In this document: piece by piece, positions 10,291 through 20,985 of the stretch | Layout of the letters: each line of letters opens with the position of its first letter | Position numbering within the stretch: position 1 is the stretch's first letter | Translations under genes and position numbers: made by a program | Origin: Orthosia cruda | Lineage: Eukaryota; Arthropoda; Insecta; Lepidoptera; Noctuidae | Length of the DNA: 64,000 nucleotides | Assembly: GCA_964057195.1 (NCBI GenBank) | Contig: OZ059852.1 | Location: 20,945,233-21,009,232 of the forward strand | Direction of reading: 5' to 3' | Notes under the pieces: generated by a model | Seen by the model: only the letters and a program-made list of their open reading frames with translations | What the model was told of the DNA's origin: nothing | Databases searched by the model: none

Positions 10291-10755
10291 TTTTTTGCGA
10301 AATTCATTCATTTCATTCATTTATTCATCAAACAATTTACATTGTGTTCGAATTCTACAATAATTACATTTCAAATCATAACAGAAGCAATAATCAAATA
10401 CAAAGCAATCAGAAACATTCACAAATAAAAAAAATACTATGTATAAATCAAAAACCGTTTACATGTCAAACCATAAAAACCACAAAAATAACAATGTCTA
10501 TTCCAATTATCTTATAAAAACTAAGAATTAAATGTCAATTAAATTACTGTTCACATGTCCAACCATAAAAATCTCAAGACCTAAATTTAATCGAACTAGA
10601 ATTAAATGCATTTGGTATTTTATAAAATTAAATGTCAACTGAAATACCATAATATCCATAATTATCCATACAAGAGTCAAATTTAAGTCAATTAAAATTA
10701 AACACACATTAAATAATTAAAATTTCAATACCATGTCAAATATGTCACACACAAT

Positions 10756-12430
10756 TCATCTGGAATCATTCAACGTCAAATCTGATACTGAATATAAACA
10801 TTTTTGTAATAGGAAGGCTTTCAATTTTGTCTTAAATAAATTTGTGTTATAGACTAAAGTTTTTAAATCAATAGGTAACTTATTATATAACTCTACTGCT
10901 GGGTAACGTGAACAATGCGTTACTATGTTTAATTTAGGCACCATTATATTTTTAATGACTTTCCTTCGTGTGCCCTCTCTCAGCTCTCTTTCTTTTTGTG
11001 ATTCATATAGATGTATATATTTTGCGAACTTGCCTAACAGAATTAGTATATACAAACTGGGAACTGTAAGAATGCCTAATTTTTTAAAGTATTCTTTGCA
11101 TGAATCACGCTGTGAAATTTTTACAATGGTTCTAATGGCACGCTTCTGAAGGATGAATGCTCTATGGCAGTTGTAGTTATAGCTATTTCCCCAAAACATG
11201 ATGCTGTACCTTATTCTAGATTCAACCAAAGCATGATAACATGCTTTAAGTTGCTTCAAATCTATTTCATCCCTGAGGCTTCTAAGTGCATAACATGCAG
11301 AGGATATAGAGGAATCAATAGCAGCAAGCTCCTGTTTCCAGTTCAGATTTGAATCAATGTTAATACCTAAAATTTTTACATTATTTACCAATTCTATCTT
11401 GTCTCCTTTCAATGTCACATTTATAGTATCGGTGTTACGAGATGTAGACTTAAATAACATTATATTTGTTTTATTTGTATTAATAAGTAAATTATTAGCT
11501 GTAAACCATTCAAAAAGATTATCTAGACTTTTATTTACTTTTATGGATAATTCTTTTAGATCAGGCGCTCCAATAATTACATTTGTGTCATCAGCAAACA
11601 CAACACATGAAGCGTCAGGCTGAGCTGTGTTCATGAAATTCAATAAATCGTTTGTGAAGATAAGATACAATATTGGACCTAAAATTGAGCCTTGAGGTAC
11701 CCCGCGTCTTATATATATCATCTTTGACTTATAAGCTATTTCATGATTGTTTTCATCAATGTTTACTATTTCGACATACATTCGTCTGTTTACCAAATAA
11801 GATGTCATAAGTTTTAAAGCATCCCCTCTTACACCATAATGTTCCAGTTTTGCCAGCAGTAATTGATGATCTATAGTGTCAAATGCAGAACTCAGGTCAA
11901 TATATAATCCAGCCACTTTCATTTTGTCATTTAATTTACTAACTACGTCATCAATAAGAGTGTCTATGGCATCTGAAGTGCCAATGCCCTTTTGATACCC
12001 AAATTGTCTTAAATGGATTATTTTATTTAGATTCAAATGTACTATCAGTCTAAATTTAATTAACTTTTCAAAGAGTTTCGACAACGTTGGTAGCAAGGAT
12101 ATTGGTCGGTAATTTTTTGGGTCAGTCCTTGTGCCCTTTTTATAAATCGGAATTACCTTAGCCAGTTTGAGTTGATCAGGAAAAACCGACTCTTTAATAC
12201 ACTTATTAAAAAATTCAGAAAGAGGATGTGCTAAAAATTCTATGTTCTCCTTAATAATTGTTTTCGGTAAGTCATCATATCCGCAAGATTTTTTGTTAGC
12301 CATGTGATTCACAATCTTTTTTATCTCAATTGGTGTAGTCGGCTTGAAAGACAAGTTACTCTCAACTCTCACCGTTGTTTCCTTTAGAAGGGACATTGAT
12401 TTATCTTTGTTTAATTCAATGAAGGTTTGT
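10756..12430 (-). pseudogene. LINE1 ORF2, reverse transcriptase, otherwise intact
   Basis: A long frame covering the whole RT and C-terminal region. Motifs in order: NKKSCGYDDLP, IPIYKKGTR, NYRPISLLPTLSK, LYIDLSSAFDTIDH, RRGVPQGSILGP, VVFADDTNV (catalytic), LLINTNKTNIM, LGINIDSNLNW, SIMFWGNS, LYNKLPIDL. A frameshift near 12420-12430 separates it from the linker. The catalytic residues are present, so only its fusion to the endonuclease part is lost. Confidence 0.9.
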
Positions 12431-13698
12431 AGACAAAACTGTCAACTAATTTATTAGCAATTTCCTGGGAATCACAATAAACTTTGTTGTCTATATTTAA
12501 GACAAGTTTCCTACTAGGCTTGTTTTTTGTTTTCTTTGTATGTTCATTTACTAGTTTCCATGTCTCTTTGGGTATATTTTTAGCTTTACTAAGATGAATT
12601 GATATGGCTAACTTTCTAGCTTGTCTTATAACCCTTCTGTAAATTCGGATATAGTTTGTTTTATAATTCGAGATACTACCATTTTTTGGGGTGCCACAGC
12701 ATAAAACTCTTTTCATTTTACTTGATACCTTGATTCCCTTGGTTAGCCACTTTATTATTTTATTTTTCATAGGCTTTATTTTAATAGCCTTCTTTGGGTA
12801 ACAGGAACGAAAAATTTTGCCAAAATTGTCTAGAAAATTATTTATGCCCATATTTCTCAAATTCACACTCGAAATACTCTTTCTGAACGCAACATTATTT
12901 TTTGTATTAAATAATCTCTTTTGAATTATTATGGTATGTGCCGAGCTCTTCGTTTTCTCATCGATTTTGTCAAGAAAAATATAGCAAAAAAGTCCACCAT
13001 GACCATCTGCTAAGCCATTGTGATCGACCAAACATCGCTCTATACAATCATCATCAACATTTGTAATTATATTATCAATACAAGAGTATGATTTGTTTCG
13101 AATGAAGGTAGGAGTTTTTATAAGGTATCTAAAATTATAACATCTCAATAAACTTATGAACTCTGAAGCTTTTCTATTTTCAACCAGAACGTCAATATTA
13201 AAGTCGCCACAAACTAAGCACTTCCTATCACGAAAATGATCTAACAATTTTTCTAAACTTTCCATGAAACTTTCAAAATTTTTCTCAACTGGACTTCTAT
13301 AACAACAACATTTATGTTTAATCCCGTTTCAAGATCTTTTACACCACAAATCTCAAAACTTTCTGAACTATATAACTTTTTAATTGCGTCAATGTTTTCA
13401 CATTGTTTACTTTTATGTGCTAAAATAAGGCTACCTCCCCTCTTTTTGTTTGTCCTTGTATTGTATGATGATAAATTATAATTGGACATACAAAACACAT
13501 GTGCAGATTTATCATTTAGGAAATGTTCCGATATGCATAAGTAATCCAAATCACTTTCACGTGTTTCAACATATAATTCAAGTTCTGTTTTTTTTATTAC
13601 TAATGCCACATACGTTTTGGTGAAATATTTTGAGACAGTTTGTTTCCGATAGTAAAAGAACTGAAGAATTATTGTATAACCTGTTTTGTGCATCTCTT
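12411..13698 (-). pseudogene. LINE1 ORF2, endonuclease and linker, two frame breaks
   Basis: ORF2 opens in the +1 frame relative to ORF1, with no ATG: from the junction it reads CLKIFHQNVCGIS, the usual start of the endonuclease. An 8-base A tract (T8 at 13588-13595 on the plus strand), where the protein alignment needs 7, shifts the frame. After it come LDYLCISEHF and KKRGGSLILAHK. Another shift near 13253-13265 leads to CGDFNID (catalytic), then GLADGHGG where a Ser-Asp-His group is expected. The linker runs to KPSLN at 12411. The endonuclease is therefore inactive in this copy. Confidence 0.82.
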
Positions 13699-15105
13699 TT
13701 AGTCACGAAAAAGATCATTATCATCGGTGGTTATTGACGAACTATTTAAATCTGTTTGTGTAGCAGAATTTACCAACACTTTCGGTGTCGTAGTGTTGTC
13801 CCTAATATTGTCAAGATTAAAATTTGTCTGTGTACAAACATTCCTACCGTGCAAGTTTGACAAGTAATGTTTTTGTGTAATCCTATTCTGCACATAATTC
13901 AAATATTTTGTTTTATATTCTATACCCAGTATTTCCCTGTGTATCAATTGGCATGCAATCAACTTATTGAAATAACCATCCGTGTTAGTATAATAATTGT
14001 TGTCAAGTGATATAAAATTTGAATTTACACAATTTTTACAAATATATTTTAACGTACAATTCAATTTGGATACATTTAAATATTTATTATAATAGATTTT
14101 ACTTACTAAAATGTTCGTTGTATGAATGTTTTGCAAGGTGTAATGCAAGGCACTTATTATACTTAACGGATTATTGTCATTAGAACCCGCCATGATCAAA
14201 ATAAAATCAGATTTGGTGTAATCTTTACAAATAGATAAACATGAATTTAATATTTGACTCAGTGACGCGTTTGGTTTTATTACTGACATCACACTAAAAG
14301 ATTCTCCCAACAAGTTTTGTAGTTTTTCACGCATACCGTAGCCAGCTTGGTCGGCGAATATCGCAAGTCTGTACTTCCGTGCGGGGACTGGATCCTTATT
14401 AAGCTCACAGGATTTATTCTTCACAAACACTTCTGCGCTTTCATTAGTACCTTCCAGTTGAAATGATGTTGACAAAACATTAGTTCGGTTTCTTTTCGGA
14501 TCCACCTCTGCGAATATAGTTAATAGTTCTTCATTGTTAGGCTCCTCCACGCTAGATAAATTTGATATGTCTTGTATAAAGCAACTATTTAAATCGCCGT
14601 TATTTCTTGTGGAAGGCGATAGTTCTGTCCCAGTGACCAAAGACTCCTGTGTTATGGAAACGTCTAATTTCTTATTTGGGCTTAATGTTGATATGGCATT
14701 AAGGGTAAAATATTGTTGATGAGTTTCTTGGAAACCCCGTTTTCATCGTTATAGTTCTATAGCGCCGTTGAAACTGAGGTGAATAGAACTTCCTAGGTGT
14801 TTCTGTTGGTTTGTTTGATGCTAATCCCTCAATTCCGACTGATTTAAAAAACTTTATTTTATTCTCATATGTCCTGTTTTGTTCACTTAGTGTGACATTT
14901 TCGATGTTCAACCTATCTATTTCATTGTTTGCAGACTGCAGTTCTAGTTTTAGTTTGTTTATGTCTTCTTCCATCGAGGCGATATCATCACTAAAATCTT
15001 TGTTGTGGTTAGGTAAACTATGATAGGAGACATCCAGGTCCAGTTCACCCTCGCTTACATGTAAACAATGTTTTATTCTTTTTCGTTTTTTATTAAAAAA
15101 AGTTT
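13699..15105 (-). pseudogene. LINE1 ORF1: coiled coil plus SGNH-like domain, frameshifted
   Basis: ORF1 would bind the element RNA and assist integration. Minus-strand 15060-14700 encodes an acidic lead-in, then a coiled coil (MEEDINKLKLELQ, NNEIDRLNIENVTL). The frame changes near 14740-14760 and continues to TAA at 13699-13701. The second part has an SGNH-hydrolase-like fold signature: YRLAIFADQAGYG (block I position), then KPNASLSQIL and LIMAGSNDN (the G-x-N-D block). A Ser nucleophile is not evident, so esterase activity is uncertain. The last codons are DNDLFRD followed by TAA, which form the shared frameshift-like motif. Confidence 0.8.
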
Positions 15106-15520
15106 TTTATTAATGTTTTGCTTTGGAAGTCTGTATTTTTTTGTAAAAAAGATTTTTTATCCCAGTGAAGTAAACAGTACAGAGGAGGTCTTTGCCAAGT
15201 GGCAAATGAGAGAGTATGTAGAGGTATAAATAATAAAAAACAGAAAAGAAGGACTTATAAATACATAAATACCCTCTTAAAACTATAATAATATATACTG
15301 ACAAGTTTTACTGACATCCGTCTCGAGTGTCCATATGTATTCTAGATATTTTTAACAAATTCGACCACAGTATGACGCACGCATGTTAATTTTAAAGGAA
15401 ACACAGAACGGGTTAACTTTTACCTAGTAAAAAACCCGACACAAGTTAACAACAGCAGAGATCGTTGTTGTGTAGGACTTTTTAGGTTAATTAAATAAAA
15501 ACCCAATAGGCTGAGAAATG
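15106..15520. other. No gene seen; REP-A scrap then unclassified DNA
   Basis: About 15108-15150 resembles the outer REP-A hairpin arm ('ggaagtctgtatttttttg') and may be the other flank of LINE1's insertion. The rest to 15520 is AT-rich with no frame or repeat that I recognise. Confidence 0.45.
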
Positions 15521-16204
15521 TATTAATTTATTTTATCTACTCCGGTTTCGTTATATTCGAATTATAAAATTGACAGTGGTTTCATTATGATACCCATAAC
15601 GATATCGGGTTGCATTATGTGAATCGTCATAAATTCTTAAACACAAGCAAAGACATTCTGAACATACAGCCAGGTACCTATAATATTACTTCGAAATCGA
15701 GACAATGTAAATGATGTTTTTAAAAATGGAAAAAGTTTAGAACAAAAGTATCGTATACTATTTGGCTGTTGCGGCTACAAGATCTTTGCCTTATACCTAA
15801 TAATGACTAAATAAAAAATAAAATAAAAAATGGACGCGGGAAAATTATTCTGAGTGAAATTTTATTCCAAATTTTATTAAAAATGTCTTCAACATCAAGT
15901 GATATTGAAAATACACCACCAGATATAACAAATAGAGCAGTTGCGGCTACAAATAATTTACTACCAGAAAAATCAAGACATGTATATGAGAAATGAAATA
16001 CTTAAACACACTTCCTGAAATACTTATTTGTCTATATCTGTGTTTTATTCCTTCCTTCGTAGATAAAATCTTGTATGCAACTGTACGTTATTGGTCTTTT
16101 AATAACTCGTGCCCACCTATTTCGGTACGCGCTACGCTTGTACCGAAAAATGGCACTCGTATTAAAAGACCGTCCTTAACGTAACAGTTGCATAAATAGC
16201 TATT
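15521..16204 (+). repeat. Crypton-like repeat, longer copy with an ORF
   Basis: Colinear with 4374-4913 on both sides. It has an extra central segment (about 15845-16015) holding a start codon and 37 codons. The right end 'tagctatta' is immediately followed by the tail of a SINE. Clear terminal repeats are not visible, as expected for a tyrosine-recombinase element, which would not need them. Confidence 0.7.
15883..15996 (+). CDS. 37-codon ORF, possible N-terminus of a Crypton-type recombinase
   Basis: It begins ATG at 15883 in context 'aaaaATGtc' and encodes MSSTSSDIENTPPD followed by AATNNLLPEKSRHVYEK, then TGA. The LLPEKS..YEK wording resembles the start of the SAM-like DNA-binding domain of Crypton and phage-integrase family recombinases in insects. 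This rests on memory of the family and is only suggestive. The catalytic domain is absent. The preceding element sequence contains a similar word, 'gttgcggctacaa' (15769-15781). Confidence 0.4.
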   Translation: MSSTSSDIENTPPDITNRAVAATNNLLPEKSRHVYEK

Positions 16205-16410
16205 ATCATCACCATCAGCATTAATCTATTAACATTTCCACTGCTGGGACACAGGCCTGCTCTATGAGAGGGAATGGGCCACATTCTACTACGCGGGCCC
16301 AGTGCGGATTGGTGAATGTCACATGTCTCCGAATTTTTGGTTCTAGGACATGCTGGTTTCCACACGACGTTCACCTTCACCGTTTTGAGAGCAGTGGTGG
16401 TGAAATAATC
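16205..16410 (-). repeat. SINE, 3' half (split by insertion)
   Basis: Minus-strand match to the SINE at 40597-40900: 'cccagcagtggaaatgtt' tail region, 'gggcccgcg', 'ggaaaccagcatgtccta', 'ctctcaaaacggtgaagg'. The GAT-rich tail is at about 16205-16215. It is interrupted at 16410 inside 'gaaataatc'. The rest of the SINE continues at 17382. Confidence 0.85.
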
Positions 16411-17372
16411 AGGAACGCCCAAATACTCCGAAATATTTTATTCCGAATTTCGATGTTCCGATTTTCAAAAGTCCGAATTTTATAATACCTAAGAATTATA
16501 ATGTCTATTATTGAATATCACGATACTTATTTTGCCGAAAGTCGTAAATGCGATTTGTTAGTTTTCCGATTTTTATACATTTGAAGAACCAAATGCTCGA
16601 AGGGTTCCCGGTCCGAAAAACGACATTTTGGTTTTCAATACTTCGAATAAACTAAAAGTCAACATGTTGTACTACAAAGTTTAGTGACAGAAGCGAATCG
16701 CTGTAAAACCGACTTCACGCAGTCTTGTCTGCCCTAGCCTAGAGTGTAATTTAAGACCGATGGGTGGGGCGGCCCGCGAGCTGAGGAACAGGTGGTTTAA
16801 AGGCCTTGTTCGAACGCAAGCCGAAGCAGCGGAGGTGAGCGTTAAAACCATCTGCGACGATAAGCTCGCGTGGGGCCGCCCAAACCACGCAGCGCCGGAG
16901 CCGTGACAGAAACGATGCTTGCTGCATGTTGCATGCCTGATTACATGCTGTATGCCTGCTTGCATGCTGTATGCCTGCTTGCATGTTGCATGCTTGCTGT
17001 ATTAATAAACTGACACGCAGCATGTAATGCTGCGTGTCTGTTTATTTGTCTTGCTATTCAGTTTTAAAAGGCGTTTTTATTTCGGAATTGTATTAATCGA
17101 TATTTTAATAATCGGAATTCGTATTATTGATGTTTTTAATTATCATTAAGTCGGACTTTTTGTTATTCGATCTATTAAAACTCGATATTTTGAGAATAGT
17201 AATTATAAACGATAGGAATATTGAAATTTAGGAATTATAAAAATAGGAGTAATGATAAGTCGGGGTTGTTATAATCGGAATTTTGAACCATTCGGAATTA
17301 TGAAAATCGGTATTTTGAAATTCGTGTTTGTAACTGACATAATAAAGTTCTTCGTATTTATGTAGTGTACCT
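16411..17372. mobile_element. 962-bp non-coding element with 9-bp target duplication
   Basis: It interrupts a SINE, and 'gaaataatc' is present on both sides (16402-16410 and 17373-17381). The intact SINE at 40597-40900 shows the unbroken order, so both ends are defined to the base. The ends are 'aggaac' and 'gtacct', a short imperfect terminal inverted repeat. The flanks are rich in varied 'ccgaatttt' words on the left and 'tcggaatttt' words on the right, giving loose overall inverted symmetry. The middle has TGCATGC-rich repeats (16915-16995) and a perfect 12-bp hairpin (17012-17038). A 9-bp duplication fits the Mutator-like superfamily best, though there is no transposase to confirm it. Confidence 0.75.
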
Positions 17373-17475
17373 GAAATAATCTACTCAAAGTAAAGCGCCT
17401 GCCTGGTTTCGAACCCACGACCTACAGTTTGTAAGTCGCGACCGTTACCACTGGGCCATCACCGAGCTCCATATT
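17373..17475 (-). repeat. SINE, tRNA-like 5' half (split by insertion)
   Basis: On the minus strand it has an A-box-like 'tggcccagtggtaacgg' and a B box 'gggttcgaaacc', the internal RNA polymerase III promoter of tRNA-derived SINEs. It joins to 16205-16410 once the 962-bp element is ignored. It is not a functional tRNA because the acceptor stem does not pair. Confidence 0.83.
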
Positions 17476-17498
17476 AATTAATTTAAAAACTTAGAAAG

Positions 17499-17669
17499 CC
17501 CGACTGCTTAAAAAGTGAACTAAGAAGACGTAAACAAGGAGAAAATCATGCTGTGCAGGCGGAGGATACATATTTGCGAACTGTGGACCAAAACCCGATG
17601 TATCCTCCGCCTGCACAGCATGATTTTCTCCTTGTTTACGTCTTTTTAGTTCACTTTTAAGCAGTCGGG
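17499..17669. repeat. REP-D terminal palindrome, arms 72-73 bp
   Basis: Left arm 17499-17571, right arm 17598-17669, loop 26 nt. I see one mismatch and one single-base indel between arms. Outer words 'cccgactgctta' and 'aagcagtcggg' are the REP-D ends. A decayed version is at 57215-57355, and a single arm is near 8645-8690. Confidence 0.85.
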
Positions 17670-17681
17670 TTTTTGATTTTT

Positions 17682-18190
17682 TAACCGACTTCCCAAAAAG
17701 TTCTATGTTCGACATTATGTTTGTTTTTTTTTTCTTTTTTTGTATGTTCACCAATATCTCCGCCAATTGTGGACCGATGCTAAAAATTCTTTATTGTTTG
17801 AAAAAGTATGTTCCAAAATTGGTAGATTTTTAATTTGGTGAAGATTTGATGAAGAACTTCGGAGATATACAACAGAACTATTCAATAAATAACGGCAAAT
17901 CTCTCGGGATTGCTGCAATCGCATGTATGTTTATTGTTTATACCATTTCATAACATAACATCACGCTACTACGCTCTTAAGGGGTACGCAGATCTCTCAT
18001 TTCACCGGTTATGTTCAAGTTTCATGAAATCTATTCTGGTGAAATAGTTCCCTTACTAACTTGCCTATTAGGTACGTACAACTAAAAAGTGAAAAATAAA
18101 AAAAAAGAAAGAAAGTTATTTTTCAATTTGTAGTTTTGTACTTGGAAGTCGGTAGTATTTTTTTGCAAAAAAGTTTTTTTATAGAATTAA
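17682..18190 (+). repeat. REP-A copy
   Basis: Starts 'ttaaccgacttcccaaaaag' but lacks the 'gaggaggt' box found in other copies. The core is intact. Only one arm of the end hairpin remains ('gttatttttcaatttgtag' through 'ggaagtcggtagta'). Confidence 0.83.
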
Positions 18191-18546
18191 CTTTTTTTAT
18201 TTATAGCTTTTTAGTTATTTTATTTTTCGCATTAGGTACATTTAAACATATAAGTGTGATAGATTTTTGATATTTCCGCTTGAAATCCTTTATTTTGATA
18301 TGCCACACGTTGGGCATGGAAGAAAAAAAAAATTGTCTCCTACAACATGGCACCCAAAAGCCGCCATTTTTCTATTTTTCAATTTCAATGTAGCCAGTGA
18401 CACTCGCAGGGTTAACACGAATCGATTGACGTAAGAACCATCATAATCGGCCTACGCGTTTGGTCTCTAGAACGCCACATAAGATCAAACATACATACAT
18501 ACATACATAGACTGATAAACACACTACCCTCCTTCGGCAGTTGGAT
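18191..18546 (+). repeat. REP-D copy
   Basis: Landmarks: 'catggcacccaaaagccgcc', 'cgcagggttaacacgaat', 'aacgcgtttggtctctag', 'ccttcggcagt'. It also includes a short 'acat' microsatellite. A REP-F fragment starts directly after. Confidence 0.8.
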
Positions 18547-19196
18547 TAAAACCGTCCAAATGCGAGTCGGACTTGCGCACCGAGGGTTCCCATAGGGTAT
18601 ATTCAACAAAATAATAAGGTAATAATACTGACGATCGTAAATAATGAAAGCATTATGTCTACAAAAAACAAAGCACACACAAAATCAACAAAACACAAAA
18701 AACGAAAACATAAAAAAATTGTTTTTTTACAAAATAATTAAAAAAAACTACAAAGTGATTTTTTTTACAAAAACCAAACCAACTTAAAATAACTTTCTTT
18801 TCTGCCGGTTTCATCATCAGATCAGTTCGATGGTACCATTTTCATCAGTACTATTTATTTGTAAGTATTTGCTTCATCGTAGTCGGTTTACTATTCGAGA
18901 TACCTTATACCCATGACAAATTTAGCATTAAGGAGTTCCAATGGCCATCTCTGATCTTCTTCACCAGTTCCACTTCACCAAATGATATTTTCTGAGTGCA
19001 AATGATTGCATTGTTGTTGAAAATACCAAAATCGCTATATGTATGGCTATAATATTTGTAAAGTGCCCTCGATTTCTTCAAGATCCCATCATCAGATCCT
19101 GACCTGATGACTATGGGACCAACTGGGAATCCTGTTAAACAAACAAGAATTTTCCAAATTAGTTCAGGCGTATTTGAGCAATCGGGGAACATACAT
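18547..19196. other. REP-F fragment and unclassified repeat-like DNA
   Basis: 18547-18610 matches the REP-F start ('aatgcgagtcgg', 'cttgcgcaccgagggttcc'). The rest is A-rich, then a segment with 'gatcttcttcaccagttcc' that can be read as a 114-codon minus-strand frame. That frame has no recognisable protein features and I do not call it a gene. Confidence 0.45.
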
Positions 19197-19462
19197 AAAC
19201 AACAAGTAAAATTTAAAATACCCCTGACACATTTATCTTGTGAAAACACCCCGATTCAAACAGTAAAACTCCCATAACTTTGGAACCGATTTTATTCAAA
19301 TATAGCTAAGAACACTCGACAAAATCACCTTTCAAACAAAAAAAACTAAATCAATATCGGTTCATCCGTTTAGGCGCTATGATGCTACAGACAGACACAC
19401 AGATACACAGCAACACACGTCAAACTTTTAACACCCCTCTTTTTCCGGTGGGGGTTAAAAAA
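19197..19462 (+). repeat. REP-B copy, short element with CCCC-TGAC inverted ends
   Basis: REP-B order: 'acaagtaaaattt', 'acccctgacac', 'cccgattcaaacag', 'cataactttgg', 'atcggttcatccgttt', 'cagacagacacacagatac', 'ggtgggggttaa'. The ends in better copies are 'cccccgac' and 'gtcggggg', a terminal inverted repeat. No coding capacity. Other copies: 31365-31600, 31834-32150, 44509-44877, 58012-58336, 62362-62637. Confidence 0.82.
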
Positions 19463-20660
19463 GATGCCGACGAATTGAGAACTTAGAATTCGGTTAAAAA
19501 TAACTTTCTTTTTAGAATTCTGTTTCTTTCGTAGGTACCAAACTTTTGCGTTATGGACACCGACTTGTGTTTGGGTTTTTGATGCTCTAAGAGATTGCAG
19601 ATCTGAGAATATCATATTAATTTCAACTTGATATCTCAAGGTGTTCCAGAGGAAAAGGTCTTAACACACGGACAGACAGACAGACTACGAAGTGATCCTT
19701 TATGCGTTCCTTTTCTTTTTGAGGAACGGAACCCTTAAAGTAGTCGTGGAAAAGATTAAAATAAATAAAGTAATCTGATCGATCATCCGTGGTCACTGCA
19801 GATGTGATGTATATTGATATCTAATGAAACAATGAAATTTAATTTAAAAAAATCCGTTCGTTTAATTTCAAGTAACTCTTTGTGATTGTACGGGGCCAAC
19901 GGTAACTAGTATTTTTCTTATTTTTGTTTCTTCTACCTCCATCATTATAAATTAAGATCTGTTCATCCGTTCTGGCGTGTTTGAGTAACAAACATACATC
20001 ATAATCCATCCATCCAAACTTTCACATTTATAATTATAATTAATAAGATAGATTATTTTTTGTGAACAATTCCCACTATCAGTGGAGTTTTCTAGTAAAT
20101 TTAATTTGATCCTGCTAAATATTTTTATTGACTTTGAATTATTCGTCAAATTAACGTCAATTCGCGGGTACGCATCGTCCACGCTCGATGAGTTAGCACC
20201 TTTTATAGCAAGTCATCTGTTTGGTATATTATACTACGACCTATGGTATTAGACAAGTATAGTGCCGATGTCATCTCTTTTGGTAATGCATTGACTCGGC
20301 TTAGTTTAGGTACGTGAGTAGATAATGCTACAGAGAGCTAACTTCATTCATTTATACTTAGTGGATGGCGTTGAAATGTACATTCGGTCACACGGGAAAC
20401 GAAAAGTTAGCAATTTTACACATGCGTTCTTTGACTTATCGTGACCTCGCGGCTTGATCTGCGGTCATTCTGTGACATTACAATGAATGTTCGGTTTTAT
20501 CATCTTTCTCCCGCGGCCGCGGCTTCACTATCGTGGCCTTGTCCAAAAGAAAGGTGTATTTTTTGCGGGACCAAAAGTAGCACATAATAGTAGGCAATGA
20601 TGTAACTCGCTACATTTAGTTTTCGTGTCAATCTTATTTCACATTTATAGAATTATTTGA
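19463..20660. other. No gene seen; REP-F end and unclassified DNA
   Basis: 19480-19740 has REP-A/REP-F-like words (an isolated 'aggtaccaaacttttgcgttatgg' hairpin-loop relic and 'cggacagacagacaga' with 'cggaaccct'). 19750-20660 shows no frame longer than about 76 codons and no clear repeat. Confidence 0.45.
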
Positions 20661-20869
20661 AACTAGCTTTTGCCCGCGACTTCGTTCGCGTGGAATAGTG
20701 ACTTCTGATGCTGACTCTTGACCAATAGATGGCGCTGTATGTCCGGAATAAATTTTATTTAATATTTTATTTTTTGTAATAAAAACTATCCTATGTCCAT
20801 TCTCAAGTTCCAAACTATGTCTGTACCAAATTTCACACAAATCGGTTCAGTAGTTTAGGCGTGAAGCAA

Positions 20870-20900
<31 letters not shown>

Positions 20901-20948
20901 AAGACAGACAGACAGAGTTACTTTCGCATTTATAATATTAGTTTGGAT
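20661..20948 (+). repeat. REP-G short interspersed element with GACA microsatellite
   Basis: Starts 'aaactagcttttgcccgcg' and contains 'cttcgttcgcgtgga', 'caaatcggttcagtagttt' and a (GACA)n tract at about 20870-20931, ending 'cgcatttataatattag'. This pattern is widespread in Lepidoptera in my memory. A scrap of its end lies near 56408-56440. Confidence 0.75.
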
Positions 20949-20985
20949 TTTAATTTAACTTCAAAATCGCAAAATTATGTTTTTT

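Larger units (their letters stand above)
10300..15105 (-). mobile_element. LINE1: nearly full-length CR1/Jockey-like LINE with esterase-type ORF1
   Basis: Order on the minus strand: ORF1 (coiled coil, then SGNH-like domain), ORF2 endonuclease, ORF2 RT, 3' UTR, and a tail of repeated 'gaatgaat' at about 10301-10330. ORF1 has no visible start and the 5' UTR is missing, so it is slightly 5'-truncated. At least three frame breaks make it inactive. It is a relative of LINE2 (41458-52940): same ORF1 design, same ORF1 ending, same ORF2 start. It lies between REP-A pieces, which were probably its target. Confidence 0.88.

Noticed and set aside
18905..19249. 114-codon minus-strand frame as a gene
   Set aside because: It overlaps repeat-like DNA, starts in no good context and has no recognisable domain.
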